Positions 8,454-17,117 of a stretch of 29,593 nt of DNA are shown here, piece after piece; the first letter of the stretch is position 1; every line of letters begins with the position of its first letter. Source of the stretch: a virus; the IMG/VR virus record IMGVR_UViG_3300010354_000408, positions 1-29,593 of that record; one strand, written 5' to 3'. The position numbers were made by a program, and so were the translations under genes. The notes under the pieces are model-generated. The model saw only the letters and a list, made by a program, of their open reading frames with translations, was not told the DNA's origin and ran no database searches.

Positions 8454-11400
8454 TATTGAGTAGAAGCTCTTTGACCAAATGCTATATATCCATTAGCAGT
8501 TTTAATAACTGTAAACGTATAGATATCATAGCCATTGGTTACAGGATAGGGTGTTCCTTGTAGCCAATTAATGGTTGGAATACTAGTATTATCCATCATG
8601 ATTCCCGTACAGATATAACCATTAAACGAATTATTCTTGACGATAACTGTGTAAGTTACGCTACGCCCAGTGGTTGCTACTCCAAGAATATTAACAAATT
8701 TTATAATGAAATCAGTAGTGGTTTCTTGTAAAAAGATCCATTGATTAGTCTGACTGATATCAAGCGCTTGTAGTCCAAGTGGGGCATCGTCTAAGATTGT
8801 TATAGTATCAGCACCACTGGCTATAATTCCTGTACCTATCACTGCACTTGACAAATAAGCGGTTCCAGTAGTGCTAATATTTGGAACAGTTAGCATCTTA
8901 GCGCTGGGATCATAGGTAAACAATGGATCACCAGAAAACTCATAATTAGCTACGTCATGATACTGAACAGCACCACTTGATCCAGCTGGTGGAGTATAGA
9001 TAGCATCAGCAGAAATAACAACATTGCCTGTGCTTTGATTGATTGTTATTCCTGATCCAGCTTCAATATGGGTAACACCAGAATTAGTAACAGTGATATT
9101 ACCATTTGTTACGATTGGGCTGCCAGAAATTGATATTCCGTTTCCAGCGATCAAATTCACTCTAGTTACTGTACCACTACCAGCACTGGTCCAACTTAGA
9201 TTGCCAAACCCATCAGTTGTAATAATGTTATTAGGATTACCTCCACTGATCTTGATATTATCAATGTCACCAAGATTAGCTTCTCCAATGACTTTAAGCT
9301 GAGATAGATTACCCAGTCTAGTAATGTTTGGCTGAATAGCATGAGTTATAACAGCGTTAATAGTGTTAGCAGTGATTTCTCCATCAACTGCCAACGATAT
9401 TAAATTACCAACTGATGTAATATTTGGTTGATCTGAACTGATAACCGTATAAGCAGAAAGACTTAGTGGTATATTACCTATAACACCATTAGCAAATACT
9501 GTTCCAGCATAAGCACTATAGTTAGCATTTGCTACTATACCTGTAATATTTGCTCCAGTTATGTTTCTTAACCCAGCTCCGTTACCGCTTAGAGTATTTG
9601 CTTCTAAGTTACCAGTAACATGAAGATAGTAAAGATTACCAACAGTAGTAATATTGGGCTGAAATCCGTTACTAACTTCAACAGCAATGTTGGCTACTTC
9701 AGAGTAAGTGGCATTTTCTACAGTTCCTATAACAGCAGTGCCCAATATGCCTGTGAGTCCTGAACCATTTCCAGAAAACGTGCTAGCAAGTACTGTGCCA
9801 CTAACTGTTAAGTTATCTAACGTACCCACGCTTGTAATCTCAGGCTGATCAGGACGAGTTAGTCTAGCATAAAGTGTATTAGAAATAACGTGTTCAAAAT
9901 TAGCAGTGTTTCCAACAAGACTGCCAGAGATATCTAGTTCCTGTAATGTTCCAAGAACAGTGATATTAGGCTGAGCATTTTCACTGACCCATCTGCTCGT
10001 TATTGCTTCACTGACTGTTCCTACTACATTTGCTCCAGCGACTTGAAGTGCTATGTTTGCTCTATTACTTTGTTCAGCATTCATAACACTGGCGTTGTTC
10101 ATGACTCCTACAATGTTTGCTGCTCTAATATTAGACAGACCGCCAGCATCTCCGTTATAGATACCATTATATGTAGTGATATTTCCGTTAGAACGAACTT
10201 GATCTAGCACTCCTAGATTTCTAATGTTGGCTTGATTACTTTCTGTAACATACTCAGCAAGATTACTTAAAGGCACAGCGCCCGTAATATTAGCGCCGGG
10301 AATACTATACAGTTGCTCAGCGTTGCCAATAAACAAGTTACTGATTACAACGTTCGCTGTTACTGTTCCTGTAACATCCAGAACAACAAGATTACCCAAC
10401 TGAGTTATCTCAGTTTGATTTGAAGTTCTAATCAAGCCATCAACGTAATTAGCAGCAACGACATTGGTGATAACATCATTATTAACTGTGATATAATCTG
10501 TTAGTGTATTGCCTAGAACATTAAGTTCAACTAGTGTGCCAAGACGAGTAATATTAGGTTGATAGCTTAGCGTAACTCTATTAGCCAAGTTAGCATTATC
10601 AGCGAAGTTAGCATGATCAACTATACCCACAATATTAGCCGCTCTAATATTTGATAATGATCCACCATCGCCCGAGAATAAACCACTGTTAGTTGTGCCC
10701 GCTACTGTTAGTGATGTTAGAGTTCCGACCGTTGTAATGTTAGACTGATTGCTTTCTGTTACTTGACGAGCAAAATTACTAGTACCTGATATATCAATAT
10801 CGTACTCACCTGTTAAACGCTGACGATCAAGCGTTCCAATATCAATATTACCAGCACTTAAACTTGATAATGTTCTGCCATTTCCATAAAAACGATTAGC
10901 ACGAACATCTTCTGTAAAATTAGCTCCGTTGCCTGTAATATCGTTCGTTAAACTGATTGCTCCATTACTAATCTGAACAGAATCAGTTCCGCTAGCACTA
11001 GTTTTGATTAGCAGATTACCAAAGACATTAGCATGAGTAAGATTGCCAACTGATGTAATATTAGGCTGAGCACTGATAGTTATATTTCCAGCATAGTCAG
11101 CCAAGTTAGCACGAGCAACCGTGCCCACAATATTAGCAGAGACTATGTTTGATAAGTTACTGCCATCGCCCCCAAAATACTGAGCAGTTATAGTATCTAC
11201 GTTAGTAACGTGATTGTTATTAAGATTTAGCGTACCAACAAGTGTTAAACCAATAAGATTACCAACTCTAGTTATGCTAGATTGATTACTAGTTCTCAGC
11301 GTTCCTACTAAATTACTAGCACTAACAGTATTAGCAATAGTGATATCTTGAGCAGTAATATCAGTGGCGACTGTTAATGAAGTTAATGTTCCGATTTCAG

Positions 11401-14068
11401 TAATATTAGGCTGTGATGCAGTTGTTAGAGTGCCCGTGAATAACTGAGCAGTAACATTAGAATTAGAAACAATATCGTTAGCTAGTAAATTACCTGTAAC
11501 ATTCAGTGAATCTAGATTGCCAGTTTCTGTGATGTTGGGCTGTGATGCTTGAGCAAGTGTGCCCCATAGTACATTAGCACTAATAACATTAGCGAATATC
11601 TGTTCGCCAACATAAGCATTGGCAGTAACTGTTAAGTCAGTATTAACGGTAACTGAGTTAGCACTAACTGAATTTGCTATCACGTTTGCTGCTGTTACTG
11701 AATCAGTTGTATCAATGTTACCACTTGAAATAGCAGTAAGATAAAGCGTGCCGTTTGCTGCTGTATATCCTACTTCAAGCGTAGATAATCTGCCAATCTC
11801 ATGAATGTTGGGCTGTGAGTTAGAGTTAGCGCCAATCTGTCCCTCAATACCCCCTAGACCCTGAACTGTTAAATTGCCAGCAATCAGAGTATCATGAGTT
11901 GTTACTATGCCACCATCATCAAAAGTTACAGCATAAATTGTTCCAGTATTTGCATCAGTATATCCAACACTCAGATCTAGAAGTTGTCCAACTTGAGTAA
12001 TATTGGGCTGATTATTAGTAGTCAACGTACCAGTAATCAAGTCAGCAGTTATCTTGTTTGCTATAAGTACGCCGTCACCATCAATTGTAAGATTAGCAGT
12101 TGTTGTGCCAATTTCTAGACTTGTTAAGCGTCCTACGCTAGTAATATTAGGCTGACTGCTATCATTAACAGTGTTAGCCACTGATGCAGCAGTAACTATG
12201 CCCACAACATTAGCAGCCGTAATGCTTGATAAGTTACTGCCGTCTCCACTAAAATAAGCAGCAGTAACATCATTTGTAACAGTGACCGAGTTTTGTACTG
12301 CTAAATCTGTTTGAATAGTAACTTGATCAGCGACAATATCACTGACTCCTGTTAATGTTCCCGATAACGTCATGTCTCCTGCAACATCAAGCCCAGTCAA
12401 AGTACCAACTGAAGTGATATTCGGCTGAGCACCGATAGTTATATTTCCAGCATAGTCAGCCAAGTCAGCACGATCAACTGTACCCACAACATTAGCAGCC
12501 GTGATCATTGATAAATTACTGCCATCTCCGATAAAATAAGCAGCAGTAACATCATTTGTAACAACAAGATTATTGCTAACAGTAACTGTATTATCTACCG
12601 TTAAATTATTTGCTATGGTTACATTTTTAGCAACAGTTAAATCATCAGTAATTGCTGTTGTGCCCAATGATGTTGTATTAGCAACAAGATCACCTATGAT
12701 TACGTTAGCGGGATCAACGCCACGAGTAATAACAAGATTTGTATTATCAGATGAGAATGTATATTCGTTAAAATAAACGTTATTGTTAATATATAAATCT
12801 GACCAACTCTGTGTTGCAGATCCTATACTCTGAGCATTATGTTGTAGCGGTAACAACGCTCCATCAATGTTGCCTGTAATTTCAAGATCAGTTGTAGTTA
12901 TAAGTTGATTGACAACAAGGGTATTACTTGTAAGCGAATTACCAACTTGAGCATCGTTAGCAATAGTAACACTGTCTTGAATATCAACATTGCTCAGAGC
13001 AGTGACAAGATTAGTTACCGTTAAATTATTTGAAATACTAGCACTGTTGGCAATAGTAATACTATCACCTATGCTTGCTGCATTAGCAATGGAGAGATTA
13101 TTTGCTTGAATGTTACCAGCATAATCAAACACTGTACTAGTATTTGTGCCGGTTATGCTGCCAGTTCTTGATATTTCAAGACTCAGAGCATTTGCTGTAT
13201 CATAAAACGTCAGTGAATCACCAGTTGCTTGAAGCGTGGGCTCAGTGACATTCCCTATTCTGAATAGAACATCGTTTGTAATCTCTCGCTCATCAATATT
13301 AGTGCTACCTGTATTAGCACTAACTTCTAACACGGTAACATACGCTACTTGATTCGAAAAGATATACTCGCTTGTTGTGGTATTTGATAACACAGTGTTA
13401 GCATTAACAGTACCATTAGCATAAATCGTTGTTGGATAATCAGTTTGTGCTGCCCCGTTGCCCGATAACTTGCTTGTGATGATAACAGCATCATCAGCGG
13501 GATTATCCATTTTAACTTCTACAACATTACTAAAAACAGCACTGCTAGCACTAAGAGCAATCGTTATATTAGCCGTGCTCGCTCTGAGATTCCCATCAAC
13601 ATTAGCATTACCAACAATCTCAGTGTTATAAACACTCAGAGTAGATGTAGTGTTATTCCATGATAGATTGGGACTTGCTCCCAACCCACTTCCATTATTA
13701 AATTGAACTTGTCCTGATGATCCCTGAACAGTTGCAGAGGGATCAAGTACTAACCCTTGAATATTCGCCCAAGTGACACCACCGTTACCATTAGACTGTA
13801 AAAACCAACCGTTTAACGAAGCATCAATAGGACCGATCTGTAAATTAGATACATCAGCAATTACAAGATTACCTGATACTTCAATGGGACTATATTTTGT
13901 CAGTATCTCAGTGTTATTGATAGCAGGATCATCGGGTCTGTTTGAATCATTGCCAATAAACAATCGACGATGATCATCAGCCCATCCTAATTCGCCGGGA
14001 GCTAATTGTGGCAGATCTGCTAGATTGCCGCTTCTAATCTGAATTCTTGAGATTTGTACGATGGCCAT
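8453..14068 (-). CDS. Giant repeat tail-fibre protein, 1871 aa, Mtd-like N-terminus
   Basis: The first ~45 residues (RIQIRSGNLADLPQLAPGELGWADD, then RRLFIGN) match the tail-attachment segment of fibres with a major-tropism-determinant-like N-terminus. The body, about residues 550-1600, repeats two alternating modules. One is QPNITSVGTLTxLxVxG (about 17 copies, variants QSNIT, QTEIT, QANIR). The other is a FSGDGSNLSxITAANVVGTVxxA type (about 9 copies). The C-terminal ~280 residues are not repetitive and contain two GNxxW motifs and a likely trimerisation or binding head. No S74 chaperone motif was recognised. A GATAAATA late box lies 24 nt upstream of the ATG with no Shine-Dalgarno. It is the longest gene here and probably a long tail fibre. 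Confidence 0.85.
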   Translation of the reverse strand: MAIVQISRIQIRSGNLADLPQLAPGELGWADDHRRLFIGNDSNRPDDPAINNTEILTKYSPIEVSGNLVIADVSNLQIGPIDASLNGWFLQSNGNGGVTWANIQGLVLDPSATVQGSSGQVQFNNGSGLGASPNLSWNNTTSTLSVYNTEIVGNANVDGNLRASTANITIALSASSAVFSNVVEVKMDNPADDAVIITSKLSGNGAAQTDYPTTIYANGTVNANTVLSNTTTSEYIFSNQVAYVTVLEVSANTGSTNIDEREITNDVLFRIGNVTEPTLQATGDSLTFYDTANALSLEISRTGSITGTNTSTVFDYAGNIQANNLSIANAASIGDSITIANSASISNNLTVTNLVTALSNVDIQDSVTIANDAQVGNSLTSNTLVVNQLITTTDLEITGNIDGALLPLQHNAQSIGSATQSWSDLYINNNVYFNEYTFSSDNTNLVITRGVDPANVIIGDLVANTTSLGTTAITDDLTVAKNVTIANNLTVDNTVTVSNNLVVTNDVTAAYFIGDGSNLSMITAANVVGTVDRADLADYAGNITIGAQPNITSVGTLTGLDVAGDMTLSGTLTGVSDIVADQVTIQTDLAVQNSVTVTNDVTAAYFSGDGSNLSSITAANVVGIVTAASVANTVNDSSQPNITSVGRLTSLEIGTTTANLTIDGDGVLIANKITADLITGTLTTNNQPNITQVGQLLDLSVGYTDANTGTIYAVTFDDGGIVTTHDTLIAGNLTVQGLGGIEGQIGANSNSQPNIHEIGRLSTLEVGYTAANGTLYLTAISSGNIDTTDSVTAANVIANSVSANSVTVNTDLTVTANAYVGEQIFANVISANVLWGTLAQASQPNITETGNLDSLNVTGNLLANDIVSNSNVTAQLFTGTLTTASQPNITEIGTLTSLTVATDITAQDITIANTVSASNLVGTLRTSNQSSITRVGNLIGLTLVGTLNLNNNHVTNVDTITAQYFGGDGSNLSNIVSANIVGTVARANLADYAGNITISAQPNITSVGNLTHANVFGNLLIKTSASGTDSVQISNGAISLTNDITGNGANFTEDVRANRFYGNGRTLSSLSAGNIDIGTLDRQRLTGEYDIDISGTSNFARQVTESNQSNITTVGTLTSLTVAGTTNSGLFSGDGGSLSNIRAANIVGIVDHANFADNANLANRVTLSYQPNITRLGTLVELNVLGNTLTDYITVNNDVITNVVAANYVDGLIRTSNQTEITQLGNLVVLDVTGTVTANVVISNLFIGNAEQLYSIPGANITGAVPLSNLAEYVTESNQANIRNLGVLDQVRSNGNITTYNGIYNGDAGGLSNIRAANIVGVMNNASVMNAEQSNRANIALQVAGANVVGTVSEAITSRWVSENAQPNITVLGTLQELDISGSLVGNTANFEHVISNTLYARLTRPDQPEITSVGTLDNLTVSGTVLASTFSGNGSGLTGILGTAVIGTVENATYSEVANIAVEVSNGFQPNITTVGNLYYLHVTGNLEANTLSGNGAGLRNITGANITGIVANANYSAYAGTVFANGVIGNIPLSLSAYTVISSDQPNITSVGNLISLAVDGEITANTINAVITHAIQPNITRLGNLSQLKVIGEANLGDIDNIKISGGNPNNIITTDGFGNLSWTSAGSGTVTRVNLIAGNGISISGSPIVTNGNITVTNSGVTHIEAGSGITINQSTGNVVISADAIYTPPAGSSGAVQYHDVANYEFSGDPLFTYDPSAKMLTVPNISTTGTAYLSSAVIGTGIIASGADTITILDDAPLGLQALDISQTNQWIFLQETTTDFIIKFVNILGVATTGRSVTYTVIVKNNSFNGYICTGIMMDNTSIPTINWLQGTPYPVTNGYDIYTFTVIKTANGYIAFGQRASTQ
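9275..12430 (-). repeat. Coding repeat array in the giant fibre gene
   Basis: About 17 copies of a QPNITxxGxLxxLxVxG unit alternate with about 9 copies of a GDGSNLSxIxAANxVGTV unit. Neighbouring copies vary in length, which suggests repeated duplication and drift. Two pairs remain nearly identical in DNA (11064-11170 with 12423-12529; 12201-12281 with 12483-12563). Confidence 0.85.
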
Positions 14069-14093
14069 AGTGTATTTTCACATGTAATACACT
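14069..14093. repeat. 8-bp inverted repeat between late box and giant-fibre start
   Basis: AGTGTATT (14069-14076) and AATACACT (14086-14093) are separated by 9 nt. One arm touches the ATG and the other overlaps the last base of the GATAAATA box. It may be a DNA-level operator or a leader hairpin, depending on the true transcription start. Confidence 0.65.
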
Positions 14094-14100
14094 ATTTATC
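14093..14100 (-). promoter_or_regulatory. Late promoter box GATAAATA
   Basis: The box lies 24 nt before the giant fibre ATG. The expected transcription start leaves a leader of under 20 nt without a Shine-Dalgarno. Confidence 0.6.
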
Positions 14101-14107
14101 ACTTGTA

Positions 14108-14806
14108 CTACTGAAACTTTGTGTAGTATTCCTCTACTCGATCCCACCAAAGATTTTCATAATGTTTCCAATCTTGACCCTCTAAGATAAACTCTTGATA
14201 TACCGGTACGTTATTCTCTAAGGGAGCAATACACATCATAATAACGCCACGATTTATATCGGTGTTATGAAGTTTATTATGAGCCACCGCGTAAGCACAT
14301 AACTGAAGGAAATAGTCGTCGATCCATTCTTTTTTCTTTGGTTTGTTGGTTTGCTTAAAGTCGATAATGCTTTCTTGATCATTATGAACTCCAACACAAT
14401 CAGATGTTCCAGCATAGATTTCAGGATAGTATAGCGGTACTTCTATACCCCAAAACTCTTGACAGTTAATCAACCCTTGATTTTTAATCGTCTGAGCCAT
14501 ATGCCAACTGTTATGATTAAATTTATTCCCTGGTAGATCGGGCATTTGACCATCACGAATACAACGCTCAAGATAAGAGTGCATGCCTGTTCCACGATTA
14601 GCACTTTCAGTGGTTATCTGCTGTGCCCGTTCGTAACCTACTCGCTTTCTCCATTCGTTTAACGCCTTAATCTTTTCATGTGGCTTGGTCTTGTCTAAAA
14701 TAGTGGTGACTGATGGGATCTTTCTACCGTCAGGGGTGGCATAAAGACGACGACCCTCTACAGTTTGTCTTGATATAGGTTGATAGTTGAATTTAGGAAT
14801 GTACAT
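14108..14806 (-). CDS. PD-(D/E)XK (RecB-like) phage exonuclease
   Basis: The 232-residue protein shows the conserved N-terminal block RLYATPDGRKIPSVTTIL (residues 20-37). It then has the nuclease core: RGTxxHSYLE with H76 and E80, GTSD with D136, DFK with D149 and K151, and QLCAY with Q168 and Y172. These match RecB/lambda-exonuclease-type active sites and the exonucleases common in marine T4-like phages. The likely role is 5' end resection or DNA processing in phage recombination or replication. Its five cysteines do not make a Cas4/AddB-type iron-sulphur pattern. It has its own promoter (TTGATT-17 nt-TATAAT) ending 6 nt before the ATG and no Shine-Dalgarno, so the message is predicted to be leaderless. 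Confidence 0.85.
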   Translation of the reverse strand: MYIPKFNYQPISRQTVEGRRLYATPDGRKIPSVTTILDKTKPHEKIKALNEWRKRVGYERAQQITTESANRGTGMHSYLERCIRDGQMPDLPGNKFNHNSWHMAQTIKNQGLINCQEFWGIEVPLYYPEIYAGTSDCVGVHNDQESIIDFKQTNKPKKKEWIDDYFLQLCAYAVAHNKLHNTDINRGVIMMCIAPLENNVPVYQEFILEGQDWKHYENLWWDRVEEYYTKFQ

Positions 14807-14812
14807 AACTAT

Positions 14813-14841
14813 ATTATATACAGAATATTATGAAAAATCAA
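14813..14841 (-). promoter_or_regulatory. Sigma70-type promoter of the exonuclease
   Basis: TTGATT (14836-14841), a 17-nt spacer and TATAAT (14813-14818) on the minus strand. The -10 ends 6 nt before the ATG, so the predicted start site coincides with the start codon. Confidence 0.65.
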
Positions 14842-14854
14842 ATAATTTGGATAA

Positions 14855-15175
14855 CTAGATCGTGAAAGATTTCCCACACCCACAACGATCACGTTCGTTG
14901 GGATTTACAAACTTGAATCCTTCGTTGATTTCTTGACGTTCCCAATCAATAACTAAACCTTGAAGATAGCATTCGTTCTTGATATCACAAAATACTTTAA
15001 TACCATTGCTCTCATGAATACGATAACCAGTATCAAAACGATCCATGAATTCTAAAACATAAGCAAGACCACTACAGCCTGTAGTCTTGACACCTACGTT
15101 TATGCCTAGACCTCGTCCTCGTTTGTGAAGTAACTCAGTTATCTTTAATGCTGCTTGCTCAGTCAGTGTAATCAT
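14855..15175 (-). CDS. iscA: A-type iron-sulphur cluster carrier (IscA/ErpA/HesB family)
   Basis: This is a full-length 106-residue A-type carrier (E. coli IscA is 107). All three cluster-binding cysteines are present: C34 in TTGCSGLAY, and C98 and C100 in CGCGKSF, preceded by the family's F-x-F-x-NPN segment (FKFVNPN). The family binds Fe-S clusters or iron and passes them to apoproteins; in a phage genome it counts as an auxiliary metabolic gene. The ATG overlaps the stop of the preceding gene (ATGA), placing it last in an operon of virion-like genes that begins at 17038. That suggests late expression, possibly to maintain host Fe-S proteins or mature a phage Fe-S protein; this is inference. 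No obvious degradation is visible. Confidence 0.93.
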   Translation of the reverse strand: MITLTEQAALKITELLHKRGRGLGINVGVKTTGCSGLAYVLEFMDRFDTGYRIHESNGIKVFCDIKNECYLQGLVIDWERQEINEGFKFVNPNERDRCGCGKSFTI

Positions 15176-15498
15176 AATCCAGCAGCACGACGACTCATTG
15201 TGTCAAGCGTATCCTCAGTATCATCAGAGGGCTGATCAGCATCAGTGCTTGAATCGCCCTTGAATAGAACCGTGTCACCTTTAATGTTATGAATGATATT
15301 CTTTAGAGGAGGGTTTTTAATCATGTCAATCAGATCTTCTTTTGTAACATAAAGATCGTTATCTCTAAGATGATTAATGAAACTTCTAACACTCATTGGC
15401 TCTTTGGCAGCAGTGTCATCACGACGAGCTTTGAGTTGTCTGACTACACTGCTTAGTCGTACTGCCAAAGAATTATCAGTGAACTCTCTTAGAAACAT
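15172..15498 (-). CDS. Conserved phage protein of unknown function, 108 aa
   Basis: The protein begins MFLREFTDNSLAVRL. It has a charged helical N-terminal half, a central segment (LIDMIKNPPLKNIIHNIKGDTVLF, residues ~56-79), then an acidic Ser/Asp tail rich in DADQPSDDTED that ends MSRRAAGL. From memory, small proteins with a PPLK-(K/N)-II-x-N-I-x-G-D core are recurrent in marine T4-like phages without assigned function; this could not be checked here. It overlaps both neighbours (TAATG at its start, ATGA at its end), so it is translationally coupled to the coiled-coil protein before it and to iscA after it. Confidence 0.75.
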   Translation of the reverse strand: MFLREFTDNSLAVRLSSVVRQLKARRDDTAAKEPMSVRSFINHLRDNDLYVTKEDLIDMIKNPPLKNIIHNIKGDTVLFKGDSSTDADQPSDDTEDTLDTMSRRAAGL

Positions 15499-16208
15499 TA
15501 TCGTAACTCTCTTCCTGCTCCACCCATTTCTTCGGGTTCTTCTTCAGGTTCTTCTGCTCCCAGGTCTGCTTCTGGAGGAGATTCTATGCCCAGGTCTGCT
15601 TCTGGAGGAGATTCTATGCCCATGTCTGTTTCAGGAGCTTCTGCTCCCATGTCTGCTGATGCTCCGCCGCCTTGACCAGTAACAATACTTAATGCCTGTG
15701 ATAAAGCACCCTTGGCTTTAGCTAAATTCGCTAATAGCTCTGTAAGAGCAGCACTTGATGAACTCATAAACTGCTCACCTTCATTAGCACCGATCTCATT
15801 CTCAACACCAGTAACAACTGCTGGAAGTTCTTCGGCATTCATTTTACTAACCTGCTCAATCATCTTTTGTACGGTGTCAACCATATCTTGAGCAGCAAGA
15901 ATAACCTGTGACTTCTCTACCTCTTCATTTTCTAGAACAACCTGTCGCTCTACATATAGATCACGATAATGATCGCTTAGAGCCTGTTCCATCATAACTA
16001 ACTTGAGATAGCCAGGACTACGATGACTAGAATGAAATGTATTGCTTGATTGACGATACTCTTTTAGCAAACCACGAACTTGTGATAGCATTTGACGAGT
16101 GGTGCCAAAATTTAAACGATCTAATTTAAGATCGTAATTGAAATTCTCTTTTAAAGCACGAGTTGCTGTCTTTTTTACTTTACTTTCTCTGAGATCGTTT
16201 AGTTTCAT
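15498..16208 (-). CDS. Coiled-coil, acidic-tailed structural-type protein with capsid-targeting-like N-terminus
   Basis: I chose the ATG at 16208 over the in-frame TTG two codons upstream because AGAGGA lies 8 nt before it. The 236-residue protein starts MKLNDLRESK: a Lys-rich N-terminus followed by L-x-E at residues 6-8, resembling T4 capsid-targeting peptides cut by the gp21 protease. Residues ~50-170 are helical, including the block AAQDMVDTVQKMIEQVSKMNAEELPA. The C-terminal ~60 residues are acidic and Pro-rich with a 10-residue tandem repeat (IESPPEADLG), encoded by two identical 30-bp DNA units. An internal head or core role is inferred from these features only. It overlaps both neighbours, and an ACTAAATA box lies upstream. 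Confidence 0.75.
   Translation of the reverse strand: MKLNDLRESKVKKTATRALKENFNYDLKLDRLNFGTTRQMLSQVRGLLKEYRQSSNTFHSSHRSPGYLKLVMMEQALSDHYRDLYVERQVVLENEEVEKSQVILAAQDMVDTVQKMIEQVSKMNAEELPAVVTGVENEIGANEGEQFMSSSSAALTELLANLAKAKGALSQALSIVTGQGGGASADMGAEAPETDMGIESPPEADLGIESPPEADLGAEEPEEEPEEMGGAGRELR
15561..15620. repeat. Two identical 30-bp tandem units (10-residue protein repeat)
   Basis: Positions 15561-15590 and 15591-15620 are identical and encode IESPPEADLG on the minus strand. Degenerate further copies follow on both sides (ETDMGIESPP, EADLGAEEPE). Exact identity points to recent slippage. Confidence 0.9.
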
Positions 16209-16656
16209 TTTCAAATCCTCTGATTTGGCTTGTATATGCCATGTTTATGTATTTAGTCATTTCAAGTAGAAACTTAGTTTCTTGATCGGACACTCTCTGA
16301 AGCTTGGTGTCAAATAGCAGATAATCTTCTAACTTCTTAGAACGTTTTCTACGTTTATACAAATTCTTCATGAACTGAATGCTGACTAAGAATGAATCAA
16401 TCTGAGCAATACGCTCTGCTTCTTGCATCTTTGTCTTATTGTGAAAGATCACCCAACTAACTGCTATCTTGAGATCTCTGAATAGTATCTCTTTATCGTT
16501 ATTGTAATAAACTCTGGCAGTGTTATCTGAATTTTTGACAATAGTGTATCTATCAAACAATCTATATCTATTGGTATCGTATTCAATAATAAGAGTTCTA
16601 GCAATCTCATCTAGTCGCTTTAGCACAAACTGTTCTATTTTTTCTTGCTTATTCAT
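16180..16656 (-). CDS. Conserved helical phage protein of unknown function, 158 aa
   Basis: I chose the ATG at 16656 rather than the preceding in-frame TTG because it sits inside the overlap with the upstream gene. The protein starts MNKQEKIEQFVLKRLDEIA and is mostly alpha-helical, with a basic stretch KNLYKRRKRSKKLEDYLL around residues 106-123 and an aromatic N-terminal third (NRYRLFDRYTIV). It has no signal peptide, membrane segment or catalytic motif. It overlaps the upstream 129-residue gene by 8 nt and the next gene by 29 nt, in a tightly packed late operon. I believe this gene pair recurs in marine T4-like phages, but I assign no function. Confidence 0.75.
   Translation of the reverse strand: MNKQEKIEQFVLKRLDEIARTLIIEYDTNRYRLFDRYTIVKNSDNTARVYYNNDKEILFRDLKIAVSWVIFHNKTKMQEAERIAQIDSFLVSIQFMKNLYKRRKRSKKLEDYLLFDTKLQRVSDQETKFLLEMTKYINMAYTSQIRGFENETKRSQRK
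16250..16257 (-). promoter_or_regulatory. Late-like box ACTAAATA
   Basis: The box lies about 40 nt before the coiled-coil structural-type gene (ATG 16208), inside the end of the upstream gene. It is the same variant as at 7322-7329. Confidence 0.3.
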
Positions 16657-17038
16657 CAACTATCTCAAAGAAAATATTGCCCTCTGAACCACTATCCAAT
16701 ACATTTGACAGCGTGGCAGTTTCATCGAGTCCCGAAATCATGGGTACATTATTACAATCCTCTAATAACGCTGACAATTGATTAGATCCATTGCTATAGA
16801 CATCACCTCGATCAACGGTGAAATTAAAAGACCATGCTGTATGATTAGATAATTGAATTTGAACAGGCTCAGTAATGTTTTCAGGTTGTGCTCTTATACC
16901 TATACACTGAATAATCGTTTCATAGTTTGAATGCTGTCGTGCTTTTTTCATGAGATCAGAGTCATCAACGATGTGATGACGACGAGCATTTATATTTGTT
17001 CGTGTAATATCCCATAGCGTTATACATCGTATTCTCAT
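16649..17038 (-). CDS. Conserved T4-like phage protein of unknown function, 129 aa
   Basis: The protein starts MRIRCITLWDITRTNINAR and contains YETIIQCIGIRAQPENIT (residues ~39-56), an N-terminal arrangement (CITLxDIT ... PENI) that I recognise from uncharacterised marine T4-like phage proteins. The second half is beta-rich (WSFNFTVDRGD, PMISGLDETATL, NIFFEIVDE), suggesting a structural fold. It is the first gene of the operon running to iscA. A late-like AGTAAATA box lies 8 nt upstream, just past the terminator of the preceding gene, and no Shine-Dalgarno is visible. A virion-associated role is an inference from context. Confidence 0.75.
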   Translation of the reverse strand: MRIRCITLWDITRTNINARRHHIVDDSDLMKKARQHSNYETIIQCIGIRAQPENITEPVQIQLSNHTAWSFNFTVDRGDVYSNGSNQLSALLEDCNNVPMISGLDETATLSNVLDSGSEGNIFFEIVDE

Positions 17039-17046
17039 AGTAAGAG

Positions 17047-17054
17047 TATTTACT
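17047..17054 (-). promoter_or_regulatory. Late-like box AGTAAATA for the operon ending in iscA
   Basis: The box lies 8 nt before the ATG at 17038 and immediately downstream of an intrinsic terminator, so a promoter is needed here. It has two mismatches to TATAAATA. Confidence 0.4.
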
Positions 17055-17056
17055 AG

Positions 17057-17087
17057 AAAAGAAAAAGCCCTAGAATAAATCTAGGGC
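17057..17087 (-). terminator. Intrinsic terminator after the 17118-17501 gene
   Basis: A perfect 8-bp stem (GCCCTAGA/TCTAGGGC) with a 5-nt loop is followed on the minus strand by TTTTTCTTTT. It lies 30 nt after the stop of the small structural-type gene. Confidence 0.92.
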
Positions 17088-17117
17088 CATGCTTACATCA
17101 AGAACTAAACTTTAAGT

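Noticed and set aside
9275-12430. Regular repeats that could suggest a CRISPR array
   Set aside because: The repeats are in frame inside one long gene, vary in sequence and length, and have no unique spacers.
8453-14068. Possible diversity-generating retroelement, suggested by the Mtd-like N-terminus
   Set aside because: No reverse transcriptase, no template repeat and no variable-repeat pair with adenine-biased differences is present in the window.
14108-14806. Cas4-like nuclease with an iron-sulphur cluster, suggested by the nearby iscA
   Set aside because: The cysteines (near residues 82, 115, 137, 170, 192) do not form the Cas4/AddB pattern, so no link to iscA is supported.
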